Assembly: GCA_977006965.1 (NCBI GenBank)
Contig: OZ345372.1
Location: forward strand, 620,001 to 684,000
Reading direction: 5' to 3'
Source: Phymatolithon calcareum
Taxonomy: Eukaryota > Rhodophyta > Florideophyceae > Hapalidiales
Length of the DNA: 64,000 nucleotides
Position 1 is the stretch's first letter. Each line of letters opens with the position of its first letter. Below the pieces are notes generated by a model, which did no database searches, had not been told where the DNA came from, and saw only the letters and a list, made by a program, of their open reading frames with translations. A program made the position numbers and the translations under genes. Below, piece by piece: positions 54,792 to 64,000 of the stretch.

Positions 54792-57386
54792 TGGCGCGAC
54801 ACGCACAATCGCGGCGTGATCGCTGCGCGGGAGATCGCTGTGACGTGGACACGCGGCACATGCGACACGTGGGGCAATGAGGGATTTTAGGTGGTATGTA
54901 CGCAGGAAGGGTTTCCGAGGTTTGAAGGATCTGATGAGATGGAATTGTGGAATGGAACGGGAGATCGAGTTATGTCCTTACAAGACGACGAATGTGATTG
55001 GCAGTGTGTAAGGCAGTCGAACGACGGGTTTGCCGGACCGGACAATCGTGGCTGGCGCACACTGGGTCCTTTAGTTGAGTAAGGTTGATGACGACGCAGG
55101 GCAGTTTATATTATATGTGCCTCTTCGGATTTAGTAATCTTCATGATGGTCAAGTCAAGTTGTGTTGTGCTGTCAGTAATTCAAAATTTCCTGTCAATTC
55201 ACTGATTGCTGGAACCTTTCTGCCACGGGAGCGAACAAACGGAACCCTGGCTTGGCCGTTTGAAAAACCCTGTCCCTCGCCTCATTTTTGATGACTGCGT
55301 TTATTTGTGGCAATGACGACTGTACTGTACAGTACTGGATCCCTAATTCCACTCTGACGGTCCTTGGACATGAGTCAATATCCTCTGTCACGCCGTTGGG
55401 CCTGTTGGAAGATCAATCCTGACAATGCGGTCGACGATATATACACTATCGCGCACCTTGAAGTTTTAAATCTTACTGCATGCACCTCTTTGGCATGGTG
55501 GAACCTTTTACTGAACAATATGGAGGTGTGATTGGAAATCTCTCTCGTCTCCCTACGTTCATGCAAATTGGGATGAGATCGGTCTGCTCTGTGCTTAACG
55601 CTTGTTGCCCTACTCGCAAGTAGGGATTTCATAATGGGTGCATTTGAAAAGGTGTGTGTTCCTCCGATCTGTTGTGACAAGGGGCTGTAAACAGTGTGTG
55701 TCCGCGGTCGCGGTACGTCGCCGAGAACAGGTCAGGATCACATGATGATGATGATGTGAAAGGCGCTGGAATGACCGGCGGAAGGGGTCGTTTTCATGTG
55801 CAAAGTTGCATCAACGCTGGAAGCAGAGCAGCGTTTCCTTGAGCGCAGTACTTTATCGCTGGGACAGGCTACTAGAGTAAATTTACTGTACTGTACAATA
55901 GCCTGTAAACGCGATCATCGCTCGTGCGGATGATCCGCGCGAGAAATGGATCTGCTCGTGTTTCAAGAGAGGTAACCACTGTCGTCGTTTTACGTTGTGC
56001 AGACGAAACAGGTTATTCCTGTATTGGTGTACTGTAGAAAATCTTTTACGGTGCCATTTCGGGGAAGTTACAGTACACCGTATTGATCGGGTGCATTCCA
56101 ACTCATGTGCCAAGCAAGCTCATTTTGTCGAAGAGAGAAATACTGTTACTTTTCAATCTGCAACTGCTCCAAACTCTTTTTAACTTTGAAACTGCATCAA
56201 CTTGTGAAACCCTACTCTCCCTCTCTCTCGTCGACAGAATGACCATTCCAGATCATCTGCATTATGCATCGTGCAACCGGCGTGCGCAAACTCTGCAGAT
56301 GCCGGCCAACGTAGAAGGTCGTGAGTTTCTACTGCTGTTGAGCGTGACCGCAGAGAAGGTCGTCTACTCTTTTGCTCTGCAATAAAGCGTTATTATGGGG
56401 AGTGAGATGTGCACGAGCGATACCGAAAAAATTAAGCCGTTAAGGCGAACGAAATGACACTGGCAGCGCGACTAAGGCAAGCAAACCGATCAGTTTTGTC
56501 CGCGGCGTTTACAAGCGCTATTGCATCCATCAGTAATTTAAGCAGGAGATACCACGGCAATTGATGCAAGTACAGTAATTTATCCCACAGACGGAATTGA
56601 ATCTGCGTGGATCGCTGCAGTTCTTGCACGTTATTGTGCAACGTTGCTTGCAGCCATCCTGGAATATCTGCAATTCTTCTATATTTGTACGTCTGTAATC
56701 AGCTATCTATAGCGCAGCTAGGGGATCGCACGCCGGTTGCTTCACGAAGAAACCACACTACTGTACTGTACTGTAGAGTTGGTGAATGAAAAGAGATCGC
56801 GAATCAGCGAGAGAAGACGAATTTTGTATACAAAAACACTGCGCTTGTTTCAAGCGGTACAGTTTCGTAATCGTTATCAAGACAAATATTCTTCATTGAG
56901 ACGCCCTTTCGATCCCCCGGCTTTCCAAGATACAATTCTCATGGATATCGGTCGGCGAGGTGATGTTGCTGATGATCGAAGTTGAGCTTACTCAGTGAAT
57001 AAGACATGGACCTTTTAGCATCTGGGAGACAATGTAAATGGTACATTTTCGTTCTCTTGACCTTTGGTTCTCCGACCAGCGGACAGTTTATTGATCTCAA
57101 CAGCACGCCAATTTCGTTGTCGCGACTGGAATAAAATTTTCATGTCACTGTCTCCGAAACACAAGCAACACCACCTGCCAATCAAGCCCCATTTGAACAA
57201 AATGAACTTGGTGTAGAGGTCGTGAATTGCCCTCTTCCCCAAATTTACCACACAAAAATCTCAATTGCACTTAAGCAACTCCATTCACACTTGTTCTTCC
57301 CTTCTCTCCTCCCTCTGATTACGACTACACGACCTACCATCCCCATTCCCATCGAAGAAGGACACACCGACTCTCCCTTCCCCACC
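54792..57386. other. Long intergenic stretch with repeated TACTGTAC motifs
   Basis: No gene is recognised in 2.6 kb. TACTGTA or its complement occurs in clusters at about 55317 (TACTGTACAGTA, a full palindrome), 55884, 56029, 56069, 56571 and 56757 (three overlapping copies). The right end becomes pyrimidine-rich (CTCTCC, CCCTCC) just before the gene at 57387. Confidence 0.55.
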
Positions 57387-59108
57387 ATGACTAAATTTTC
57401 CCTTCCCCTCCTCCTCTGTCTCCTCATTCTCCTCTCCCTTCCCCCCACCTCCACCGCCTCTCCGCCATTGTCCACTCTCAACCAAGGCGCCGACATTGAC
57501 ACACCAGAATATGCCACCCCCACCTCCCTCAACCCCCCCATCGGTCCCCAGCAGCACACCAACAGCACTGAACTAAACCACTCCCACTCAACCCCGATTG
57601 ATAAATCACATATCAACACCGACACCACCACCGACACCGACCAGTTCGAACCGTCCACCCTATCCACCGACAGCACACAGCCAACCATGCCCGACTCGGA
57701 CATCGACCCCACAGCACACGACAGCACGCGTCCCCCCTCCGAGGAGCCCGCGGAAGACGCGGAAATCCTATCCGAGATGCGCGCGCGCGTCGAGCGTCTA
57801 CTGGAGCGCCAGCGCGCCCTCGACGAGCAGCTCGCGGTCACGCATCGGCATCGTATATCAGCCACCTCCTTGCGCTCCTCCTCTACGCGGTATCCGTCAC
57901 GCGGTCGTCTCGCGACCGTTTCAAGGGAGCGGGATGCGCGACTGGCGTCTCTTCGTGCGGAACTGCCGGTATACTTTGAGAATTTGCGCGAATTGGTGGA
58001 AGAGGCTGAGCATGGACAGCGTGAGATTAGTCGATTACGGGCGGAAAAGCGGCATTTACTGCTGTTGCAACGACGACTGGTGGATGAGTTTCGGTCGAGG
58101 GGGTTGGAGCATTGGATTCAGGAGGCGCTTGAGATGGCTGCGCCTATTGTGGGACGGGGGGGACAGGAGTATGTGGGGAAGGAGATGGATGGGGATGGAG
58201 GGGTGGATGGGGGAAGGGGATTTGCGTTCTATTCAGGGATTTTTTCGTATGTTGTTGTGCTTTTGCCGGTTGTGCTTGTGGCGAGTGTTGTTGTGCGGGT
58301 GAGGAAAAGGTTGAGGATGGGATTGGGACATTGGATTGTGTTGGGGAATGTATACTTTGGGGTGTTGAGTGTTGGTTGTTTTTTCGCGTCGCAATTTGGG
58401 AACTTTGATGTGCTTGTTACTATTCAAGGACATAGAGTTCACTTTTATAAGGTTGCACTTTTGGCACATGGGGTTGTGTACACTTTGCATGTGATGTGTC
58501 ATGTGATGTATGCACTGTCTGCACGGACGGGATTGATTGCGTTGCATGCGGTGGGAGTTTCCGCTGTTGGAGTGCATTTTTACATGCATTCGTACAGACA
58601 TGCGTTGAGAGGAGAAGCTTCAGATGTGGATGCGAGGGCGTATTTCATGTACGCTGTGGTGTTCTTCTATATTCTGTTTGAGCTTGTGTTTCGCAAAGTT
58701 ATCAGTGCTGCACTTACCGCGCGATCGAAGCAACATTTGAGTGTGTTGCAACGCGTGAGGGGGGTTTTTCAACGCGCGGTCACACCTCGCGCGAAGCTTA
58801 TTCATCCGATTCCGGGTGGAGAGGCGTTATTGAGTAATAGTAAGCAGCACATCAACAACGGTTCCGCAGGCAATGGTACACAGGGAGATTCATCGAGTGC
58901 GGGTGTGATGGGAAATGAATTAAGGCCGTGCATACCCGGCGGTGGGCTTGGAAGTAATGCGGCGGCGGCGGCGGCGTCCGTGGGGGTGGAGATCGGCGAG
59001 GCGGAGAATACAGCAGCAATGATAAGATCATCAGGCGTAAGTCGATTGGGAGTTGTGAGCGGTGAAGCACATGCCCGACTTGACCTGGAAGCCGCAAAGA
59101 CACTTTAA
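57387..59108 (+). CDS. Secretory multipass membrane protein, 573 aa, unknown family
   Basis: I chose ATG at 57387 (the open frame upstream begins with GTG). A clear signal peptide (LLLCLLILLSLPPTSTAS) is followed by a Ser/Thr/Pro/Asp-rich region (about 25-120) with several N-glycosylation sequons, and a charged coiled coil (about 130-240, with EMRARVERLLERQRALDEQL). At least five hydrophobic helices follow (about residues 285-460: FSYVVVLLPVVLVASVVV, VYFGVLSVGCFF, AHGVVYTLHVMCHVMYAL, HAVGVSAVGVHFYMHSY, YFMYAVVFFYILFELVF), with several His in helices 3 and 4. A cytosolic tail with a poly-Ala run ends the protein. His-rich helix pairs could bind metal or heme, but no family is recognised. Confidence 0.6.
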   Translation: MTKFSLPLLLCLLILLSLPPTSTASPPLSTLNQGADIDTPEYATPTSLNPPIGPQQHTNSTELNHSHSTPIDKSHINTDTTTDTDQFEPSTLSTDSTQPTMPDSDIDPTAHDSTRPPSEEPAEDAEILSEMRARVERLLERQRALDEQLAVTHRHRISATSLRSSSTRYPSRGRLATVSRERDARLASLRAELPVYFENLRELVEEAEHGQREISRLRAEKRHLLLLQRRLVDEFRSRGLEHWIQEALEMAAPIVGRGGQEYVGKEMDGDGGVDGGRGFAFYSGIFSYVVVLLPVVLVASVVVRVRKRLRMGLGHWIVLGNVYFGVLSVGCFFASQFGNFDVLVTIQGHRVHFYKVALLAHGVVYTLHVMCHVMYALSARTGLIALHAVGVSAVGVHFYMHSYRHALRGEASDVDARAYFMYAVVFFYILFELVFRKVISAALTARSKQHLSVLQRVRGVFQRAVTPRAKLIHPIPGGEALLSNSKQHINNGSAGNGTQGDSSSAGVMGNELRPCIPGGGLGSNAAAAAASVGVEIGEAENTAAMIRSSGVSRLGVVSGEAHARLDLEAAKTL

Positions 59109-59138
59109 AGTTTAGAGGTGAGAGGTGCTATGATAGTT

Positions 59139-59169
59139 AGGAAGGAAGGAAGGAAGGAAGGAAGGAAGG
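59139..59169. repeat. (GGAA)n microsatellite
   Basis: About seven GGAA units lie between two convergent genes. Confidence 0.9.
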
Positions 59170-59185
59170 TGAATTTTACATGATG

Positions 59186-59857
59186 TCAGGGCATCTCAGC
59201 GGGGACGAAATGCACAATGACGGCAATATTGGTCTTATCCATGAGAAGGTCTGCAAATTCAGTTGCAAAAATATCGGCATGTTCCCTGCGATCTTCCCAG
59301 ATATGAACCTCCTTGAGTGGATGTTCTTGCAACGGAGGACTGGAAACAATAGTATAAATAAGAAGTTTCTTAAATTCAATCGTACTCAATCGACCGCCGG
59401 GATGCGTAAACACCATAGCAGGATCGATAAATGACGTCGCATCACTGCTAGACTCACGACCGAGGGAGACGGCAGCCTCGTGGAGAATGCGCAGCACGCA
59501 ATGACGTAGGGTGGCGATTCGACCGGTGACGACGACGGCTACGGCGGTTTGAGATAGTTGAACAATGTCTGAAAGTTCTGTAAACGTCGTGCGGATAATA
59601 CGGGAGGGCGGTACGGGGGAGGGGACAACTGGGGGGGTTAGAGATTCTCGACGACCCCACCAACCGCCCTTCCATTTCTTGCCTGTGGCACGAAGATACA
59701 CCTCCTTTCCTTCGACGGGATCGGGGGTACGGATGAGTGTTGAATCGAAGTCAAAAATGTGTAGGCTGCATATTGGACCAGATTTAGATGAGACGCGGAG
59801 CGCGGCCGCAAAGTCTGGTGGTAACTCCATTTTGCTTCCGTATAGATCCTCGGCCAT
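59186..59857 (-). CDS. HAD-superfamily SAK-type (Swiss Army Knife RNA repair-like) protein
   Basis: I chose ATG at 59857 (223 residues); the longer frame from 60061 starts with GTG and includes a CTCA-repeat-derived segment, so it is unlikely to be coding. The HAD signature LHIFDFDSTLIRTP is near residue 35, followed by a WKGGWWGRRESLTPPVVP block that is characteristic of the SAK family. A VVVTGR motif (HAD motif II, Thr/Ser) and HIWEDRREHADIF (acidic motif IV) follow at sensible spacing. Members are predicted metal-dependent phosphatases linked to RNA end repair by domain fusions in other eukaryotes. Here the domain stands alone. It is convergent with the gene ending at 59108. Confidence 0.7.
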   Translation of the reverse strand: MAEDLYGSKMELPPDFAAALRVSSKSGPICSLHIFDFDSTLIRTPDPVEGKEVYLRATGKKWKGGWWGRRESLTPPVVPSPVPPSRIIRTTFTELSDIVQLSQTAVAVVVTGRIATLRHCVLRILHEAAVSLGRESSSDATSFIDPAMVFTHPGGRLSTIEFKKLLIYTIVSSPPLQEHPLKEVHIWEDRREHADIFATEFADLLMDKTNIAVIVHFVPAEMP

Positions 59858-60726
59858 CACGCTTTCGGTTGGGGATAATATCCAAATGGCGCTCTCACAG
59901 CTCCGCTCAGTCGGTAGATACTGTTGGTGAGTGAGTGAGTGAGTGAGGGAGTGAGTGTCGGTGGAGCGCGGGCTGTGCAACAGACGACGATCCTTTTCTT
60001 CAACTTTTGCTGTCGGATCTAAATTGGGCGATGGATGAGACAATGCACTGCGGACACCCACTCACTCACTCGCTCCGCCTTCCAATTCCAGTGCTTGTTC
60101 TGACATGTGTGCTCGGAGGTATCATATTCGTGTGCTGGCACAATTTTGCTGGACCCGAACGATCGACCGCACACATACAAATTTGACCACACGAGTCGGG
60201 AGGTGGAAAAACATCATTGCGTTGCGTTGCGATGTGCATTTGTCGTTCGGTTCTGCGCTTCACGTAGCTTTGACGCAGTTTATCATACACGATCTGTAAT
60301 TTATGTCATTGGCGAACGCGGGCAACACTACGTTGGAACTGTTTGCACGTTCAGCTGTGACAAATGTGACGGTCACGATGGAGGTGATATGATACAGAAT
60401 GCAAGGCAACAATTTTTTTCTTGGCGAGAATGAAAACAAAGTATACTTGTATCTATAAAAAATAACTGCAGAATTTGCTCCATAACTTGCACCCCACTTC
60501 TCTTCAATGACCCAAGTTGTGAAGTTCAATCGGGAATGAATCATAGAAATTTTCAAAAAACATACAACACCACCTGTTGAAAAGAAACCTTTCCAGACGC
60601 AACTCTACAAGACACATAATAACACATCATGTGGGTCGACTCCCTGAAATCCCTCAATTGTTGCGTCGGAATTTCGCCCGTGTAAACGCGGCGCCATAAC
60701 CAAACGCTTCACGCCACATCCTGCTC

Positions 60727-60782
60727 CTCACTCACTCACTCACTCACTCACTCACCTTCCTCCGTGTACGTCTGACTTTTGT

Positions 60783-60813
<31 letters not shown>
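60727..60813. repeat. (CTCA)n and (GTC/GCC)n microsatellites upstream of the C2H2 gene
   Basis: The stretch 60727-60756 is (CTCA)7 or so, and 60781-60813 is (GTC)5 then (GCC)6. A matching GTGAGTGAG run lies at 59926-59952 on the other side of the divergent promoter region. Confidence 0.9.
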
Positions 60814-60860
60814 ACGCCCCATCATCCCTACCTGCCGTACGCACCGCCGCCGCATGCACG

Positions 60861-62810
60861 ATGGCGCTCTTACGACCGCCGACCGCCGACGGGTCGGAGA
60901 TATTTGACGAATTGTGCCATCACTTCCTTCAACACGAACCGCTCAGCCGCTGGCTTATGAACCACGACCCACATGCCGCACCCCAACCTCAAGACATAGA
61001 CCTTGGAATAGCCTTTCGCTGTACCTTTCCAATACCGTCTAGATGGTCCCTCATCTCCACCTCCTTCGCCATGGGTGAAATGATGGTTCCCATTCGATTC
61101 TACGGTCGTTTTATCTGCGGTGTTATAGTGGCCGCTACAAATATTCACAAATATGCAGCCTGTATAGCACATGAACTGGATGCCTCCTACAAATCGAATC
61201 AACCCGACGCGTTTCGTTCCTCTGTTCGTCGTATTGTCTGCGACATTGGTGGAAAGCCTGATGATGTTATCAATCTCATCGATTTCGCATGGATGGACGA
61301 CAAGAGTCTCATTGTGTCCACCAAAGTAATGGTACCGCCTATCGAAGGTGTTCGACAGCCCACTTGTACCGGTTCATTCGGCATTTATCACAATGTTGTG
61401 CAACGCGGTAAATTACCACAGTATCCAAAGTATGTTGTGTCGTACGCAGAGGTACCGCACTGTGCATTCTGTTCCGGACGGAGCGTTCGGTCCGGTTGTA
61501 TTTGCACATCGGGGGAAGTAACATGTGCAGCTGCATATATTCCACCACCAACACCGGCCCCTTCCTCACATCTCATCTCCTTACCACCCGAAGCACCGAC
61601 CATTCCGTGGGTAATGCGAATCGCTCCGATCAATAAGACACCTGTCATTCGAGTATCCACGCGCCTCGGTTCCTGGCGTCGTGATGCAACCGGCGTCATG
61701 AAATACCGTCTGGATCTCTTGCCAAATCAGATACAGCTCAATGTCCTTTTCGCTATGTCTTCCGACTGTCAAATGCATGCGTTACGACAAGTCGCCGCAA
61801 TTTCCTCGAGTTTTGGCAGCCCGACCAATGTTGCCAGTGCCCGTTTGCTGCATGATATTTCCACCGCACCGGATGCACGCGATGAGTTTCGTAAGCGACA
61901 TGAAATTAACACAGAGATTCTTAATGCACTCGTTACACCCGAGAAGCAGGAACCGATCGTATCTGTCACGGAGGAAGTTGAAGAAGCCTCTGCTTCGTTT
62001 TCCTACGATACCATTGATTTCGAGTTTGATCCACCGTTCATCTCCTCTTCGCTCACCGTATCACATCTTGCCGATAAGACGGTATGCGACAAATTCTTCC
62101 CTTATCGGCCTCCTGTCGAAACTGCTCACCAGCCTTTTTCACCGCTCAGTAGCAGAGGTACTGCGCAATTTGCAGAATCTCCAATATACAATTCAGAACC
62201 GGTCCATTCCGTCGAAGCATATCTCGATCTCGCCGCTGCGTCCCAACCACCACCACCGCGCACACCAGGTCCCACCTCCGTCGGCGCAACCGCAAGCCCT
62301 GTCACGCCTGCGATGGACGCTCCCTCCCTCGTACATCCCGTCAACCTGCAGGATGCGCCGGTGAAAGCGGCGAAGCGAGTGCGACATGTGCCGTCATCCG
62401 GTGTATGTGACGTGTGCGGGAAATACTTTTTCAAGAGTGGTGCACTAGTGCGTCACACACGCTCTGCGCATCCGGAGGTATCTGTACTGCCTCGTGAACC
62501 GCGTTCCTTCTCCGTGTCATCGTCCGGTGGGGGATCGTCCGGTGGAAGACATCCGACAGGGAGACTCGATTGTCCGAGATGTCCTAAAACATTCTCACAA
62601 CAGGGATCGCTTAATAGACATTTACGAAGTATACATGAGGCTCGTAAGTTGCATTGTAGATACTGCGATTTGGCGTTCGGACAGGCGTTCGACCTTAAGC
62701 GACATCAGAAGCGAAAACATCCGGGTTCTGTGCTTGTTGTCCCGACTGAAGCACTACCGAGATTCGCTATGCGTGAACGGCCTTTCTGTGATGTACGACA
62801 GCAGGGATAG
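60861..62810 (+). CDS. C2H2 zinc-finger protein with three C-terminal fingers, 649 aa
   Basis: ATG at 60861, single exon. The C-terminal region has three classical fingers: CDVCGKYFFKSGALVRHTRS followed by AH, CPRCPKTFSQQGSLNRHLRS followed by IH, and CRYCDLAFGQAFDLKRHQKR followed by KH, all CX2CX12HX3-4H. A basic patch (KAAKRVRH) precedes finger 1. Residues about 1-330 form a conserved-looking globular domain with its own Cys cluster (HCAFCSGRSVRSGCICTSGE, about 198-218), and about 400-510 is Pro/Ser-rich. It is most likely a sequence-specific DNA-binding regulator in the nucleus. The N-terminal domain is not one I recognise. It is divergent from the SAK gene across about 1 kb. Confidence 0.75.
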   Translation: MALLRPPTADGSEIFDELCHHFLQHEPLSRWLMNHDPHAAPQPQDIDLGIAFRCTFPIPSRWSLISTSFAMGEMMVPIRFYGRFICGVIVAATNIHKYAACIAHELDASYKSNQPDAFRSSVRRIVCDIGGKPDDVINLIDFAWMDDKSLIVSTKVMVPPIEGVRQPTCTGSFGIYHNVVQRGKLPQYPKYVVSYAEVPHCAFCSGRSVRSGCICTSGEVTCAAAYIPPPTPAPSSHLISLPPEAPTIPWVMRIAPINKTPVIRVSTRLGSWRRDATGVMKYRLDLLPNQIQLNVLFAMSSDCQMHALRQVAAISSSFGSPTNVASARLLHDISTAPDARDEFRKRHEINTEILNALVTPEKQEPIVSVTEEVEEASASFSYDTIDFEFDPPFISSSLTVSHLADKTVCDKFFPYRPPVETAHQPFSPLSSRGTAQFAESPIYNSEPVHSVEAYLDLAAASQPPPPRTPGPTSVGATASPVTPAMDAPSLVHPVNLQDAPVKAAKRVRHVPSSGVCDVCGKYFFKSGALVRHTRSAHPEVSVLPREPRSFSVSSSGGGSSGGRHPTGRLDCPRCPKTFSQQGSLNRHLRSIHEARKLHCRYCDLAFGQAFDLKRHQKRKHPGSVLVVPTEALPRFAMRERPFCDVRQQG

Positions 62811-63471
62811 GGATTAAGAAGTAGGAAGGAGGACTTGTCTTGCTGGGACAGTGCGTAAATTTATGAGTCGTCTTGTTAGAACTCTTGTGCCCACCAGTCC
62901 CCATCTAAGCCGTGGGGGTTTGTAAAATTGTATAGCAGGGCTGTTGGAGGGCATGTCAATGACGAATGGTGCAACTTCCTCTCGATCAGACCAATGCTGG
63001 CACTAGACAGCTCTGAAGAATGTTCAGCACTGCGCTTTGATAAATTAGAGCTTGCAAGGGATTTGATATGGATGATGTGCACAGCGACAGAGCGCGTCAA
63101 TGTTGTGCCAAACATCCAGCTTCAATGTTGTTCTAGCTTAAGTCTCTAGGCTTTGGCCCTACTTTGCTTTTTCCCGCCTATCCAGGGAATCACGTAATGA
63201 TGTTGACAAAGGTATCTTTCGGCAAACTGAAGGAAACGCTTTTGCAGGAAACGGTCTAAGACCTCGAGAATTGAATAGAGCGAAATCACATCAAATGTCC
63301 CAGCATCCCAATAAATATTCAATTACTAAGCATGCGACATGAACTGCAAGCTCGCAGGTGGAAAACATAGTCCCATCGCTAATAATCAATGCTTGCACTC
63401 CAAAACTTCGAGAAGTTGTAAGCACCTAACATGAAATGTTCTCAGTTTTCTGGCAACACCGCTTTGGAGAC
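62811..63471. other. Intergenic stretch, no gene recognised
   Basis: Non-coding sequence between the C2H2 gene and the partial gene at the window's right edge. No repeats or RNA genes were noticed. Confidence 0.5.
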
Positions 63472-64000
63472 ATGGCAACAACGGAGAAACCGCTGTACGA
63501 CAGCCTCTTGGATGATCAGGAGATTGCCGAAGAAGCAAATACTTATATGAGCTCAACTGGTTCAGCATCAAGCTCAACATGGAGAAAATGGCGACTACGA
63601 CTGATCGGGACATACTTCACTCTATCACTCCAGGTTTTTTAACGCCGTCTGGTAAATAGTCAAGCATCTTCAAGTTGATTATCTGTTCTCAACAAATACT
63701 ACCAGGGAAATCAGGTCAGAGGAGAAGTGCTCCAACGTTTTCTTCGACGGTACTGACGGCTCTGCAACGAGAATGAACTGAATTTCCTATAAACGTTTCA
63801 TAAGGGAGGACGGCTTTCGGAACGGAGGACGGAGTTTTAAATTACAGTCCGAGGGTGGTTTTGAAGTGAATCTTATGCGTGAATAGCTTGTGTATTAAGA
63901 TAATGCTTTTACAGGTCAAGGGGACAGTGGGCATCGATGTGGTTAGCAAACGATCGCTTCTCGGCAATTTATCTCACATGTCAGCCAGCTATACGACAGA
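63472..64000 (+). CDS. Partial gene at window edge (5' exons, unknown product)
   Basis: From ATG at 63472 a 55-codon stretch encodes a polar N-terminus (TTEKPLYDSLLDDQEIAEEA) ending in a basic and then hydrophobic segment (RLRLIGTYFTLSLQ). A donor-like CAG|GTTTTT follows at about 63637. The stretch from the acceptor-like TTTTACAG at about 63915 is open to the window end in the matching phase (GTC AAG GGG ...). The N-terminal layout is common in multipass transporters, but no family can be named from this fragment. The intron of about 280 nt would be longer than the others in the window, so the model is tentative. Confidence 0.35.

Noticed and set aside
59858-60061. N-terminal extension of the SAK-type gene
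   Set aside because: It starts with GTG and its sequence comes partly from a CTCA microsatellite (repeating His-Ser-Leu-Thr), so it is unlikely to be translated.

Overview
The window reads as nuclear DNA of a eukaryote, most likely a red alga or a similar photosynthetic protist. Most genes have one exon. The few introns I can model are short (81-114 nt) with GT...AG ends, plus one less certain candidate of about 280 nt at the right edge. There are organelle-targeted enzymes (GatC, COX10), a biotin-synthesis-type enzyme, a large share of transposon debris, and a tRNA-Met gene split by a canonical anticodon-loop intron plus a second insertion in the T loop. Ectopic tRNA introns of that kind are known from red algae. 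The lineage call is an inference; the features listed are seen directly.

1-9.7 kb is a transposon graveyard. It holds a complete pogo/Tc1-type element (2492-5097, 20-bp TIRs, TA duplication) inserted into an older DDE transposase gene, a Mutator-like remnant with a SWIM zinc finger between long inverted repeats, and a 1.34-kb inverted-repeat element that itself carries a 419-bp hAT-type MITE with an exact 8-bp target duplication. 9.7-11.5 kb carries a broken bZIP gene.

11.5-30 kb is built on a 3.7-kb duplication (11457-15179 and 25388-29107). The right copy continues into a full NVL/Rix7-type double AAA ATPase. The left copy is frameshifted, loses the second ATPase domain and runs into a three-unit tandem repeat. 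The 10.2 kb between the copies holds an unknown ORF pair, a small zinc-finger-like gene with one intron, a block rich in the motif CGAAACTTT, and a membrane-anchored protein with two ten-cysteine modules of identical spacing.

30-42.4 kb holds a PH-domain AGC-type kinase and a second duplication (33048-35052 and 40051-42067) covering GatC and COX10. The left copy has an intact GatC and a dead COX10; the right copy has a nonsense-mutated GatC and an intact COX10. The 5 kb between them holds an LTR-like stretch, an unknown 301-aa ORF and a GC-rich 901-aa ORF of unknown family that looks foreign.

42.4-64 kb is ordinary gene-bearing sequence: tRNA-Met, a phospholipid methyltransferase, a membrane-anchored acetyltransferase-like protein, an ATC-hydrolase-like protein, an FKBP-like/Cys-rich membrane protein, an AONS/BioF-type enzyme, a multipass membrane protein, a SAK-type HAD protein, a three-finger C2H2 protein and the start of one more gene. 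There is no operon logic; neighbours are mostly divergent or convergent single genes. The two duplications could be real rearrangements or two haplotypes placed in tandem by an assembler, and the sequence alone cannot settle this.
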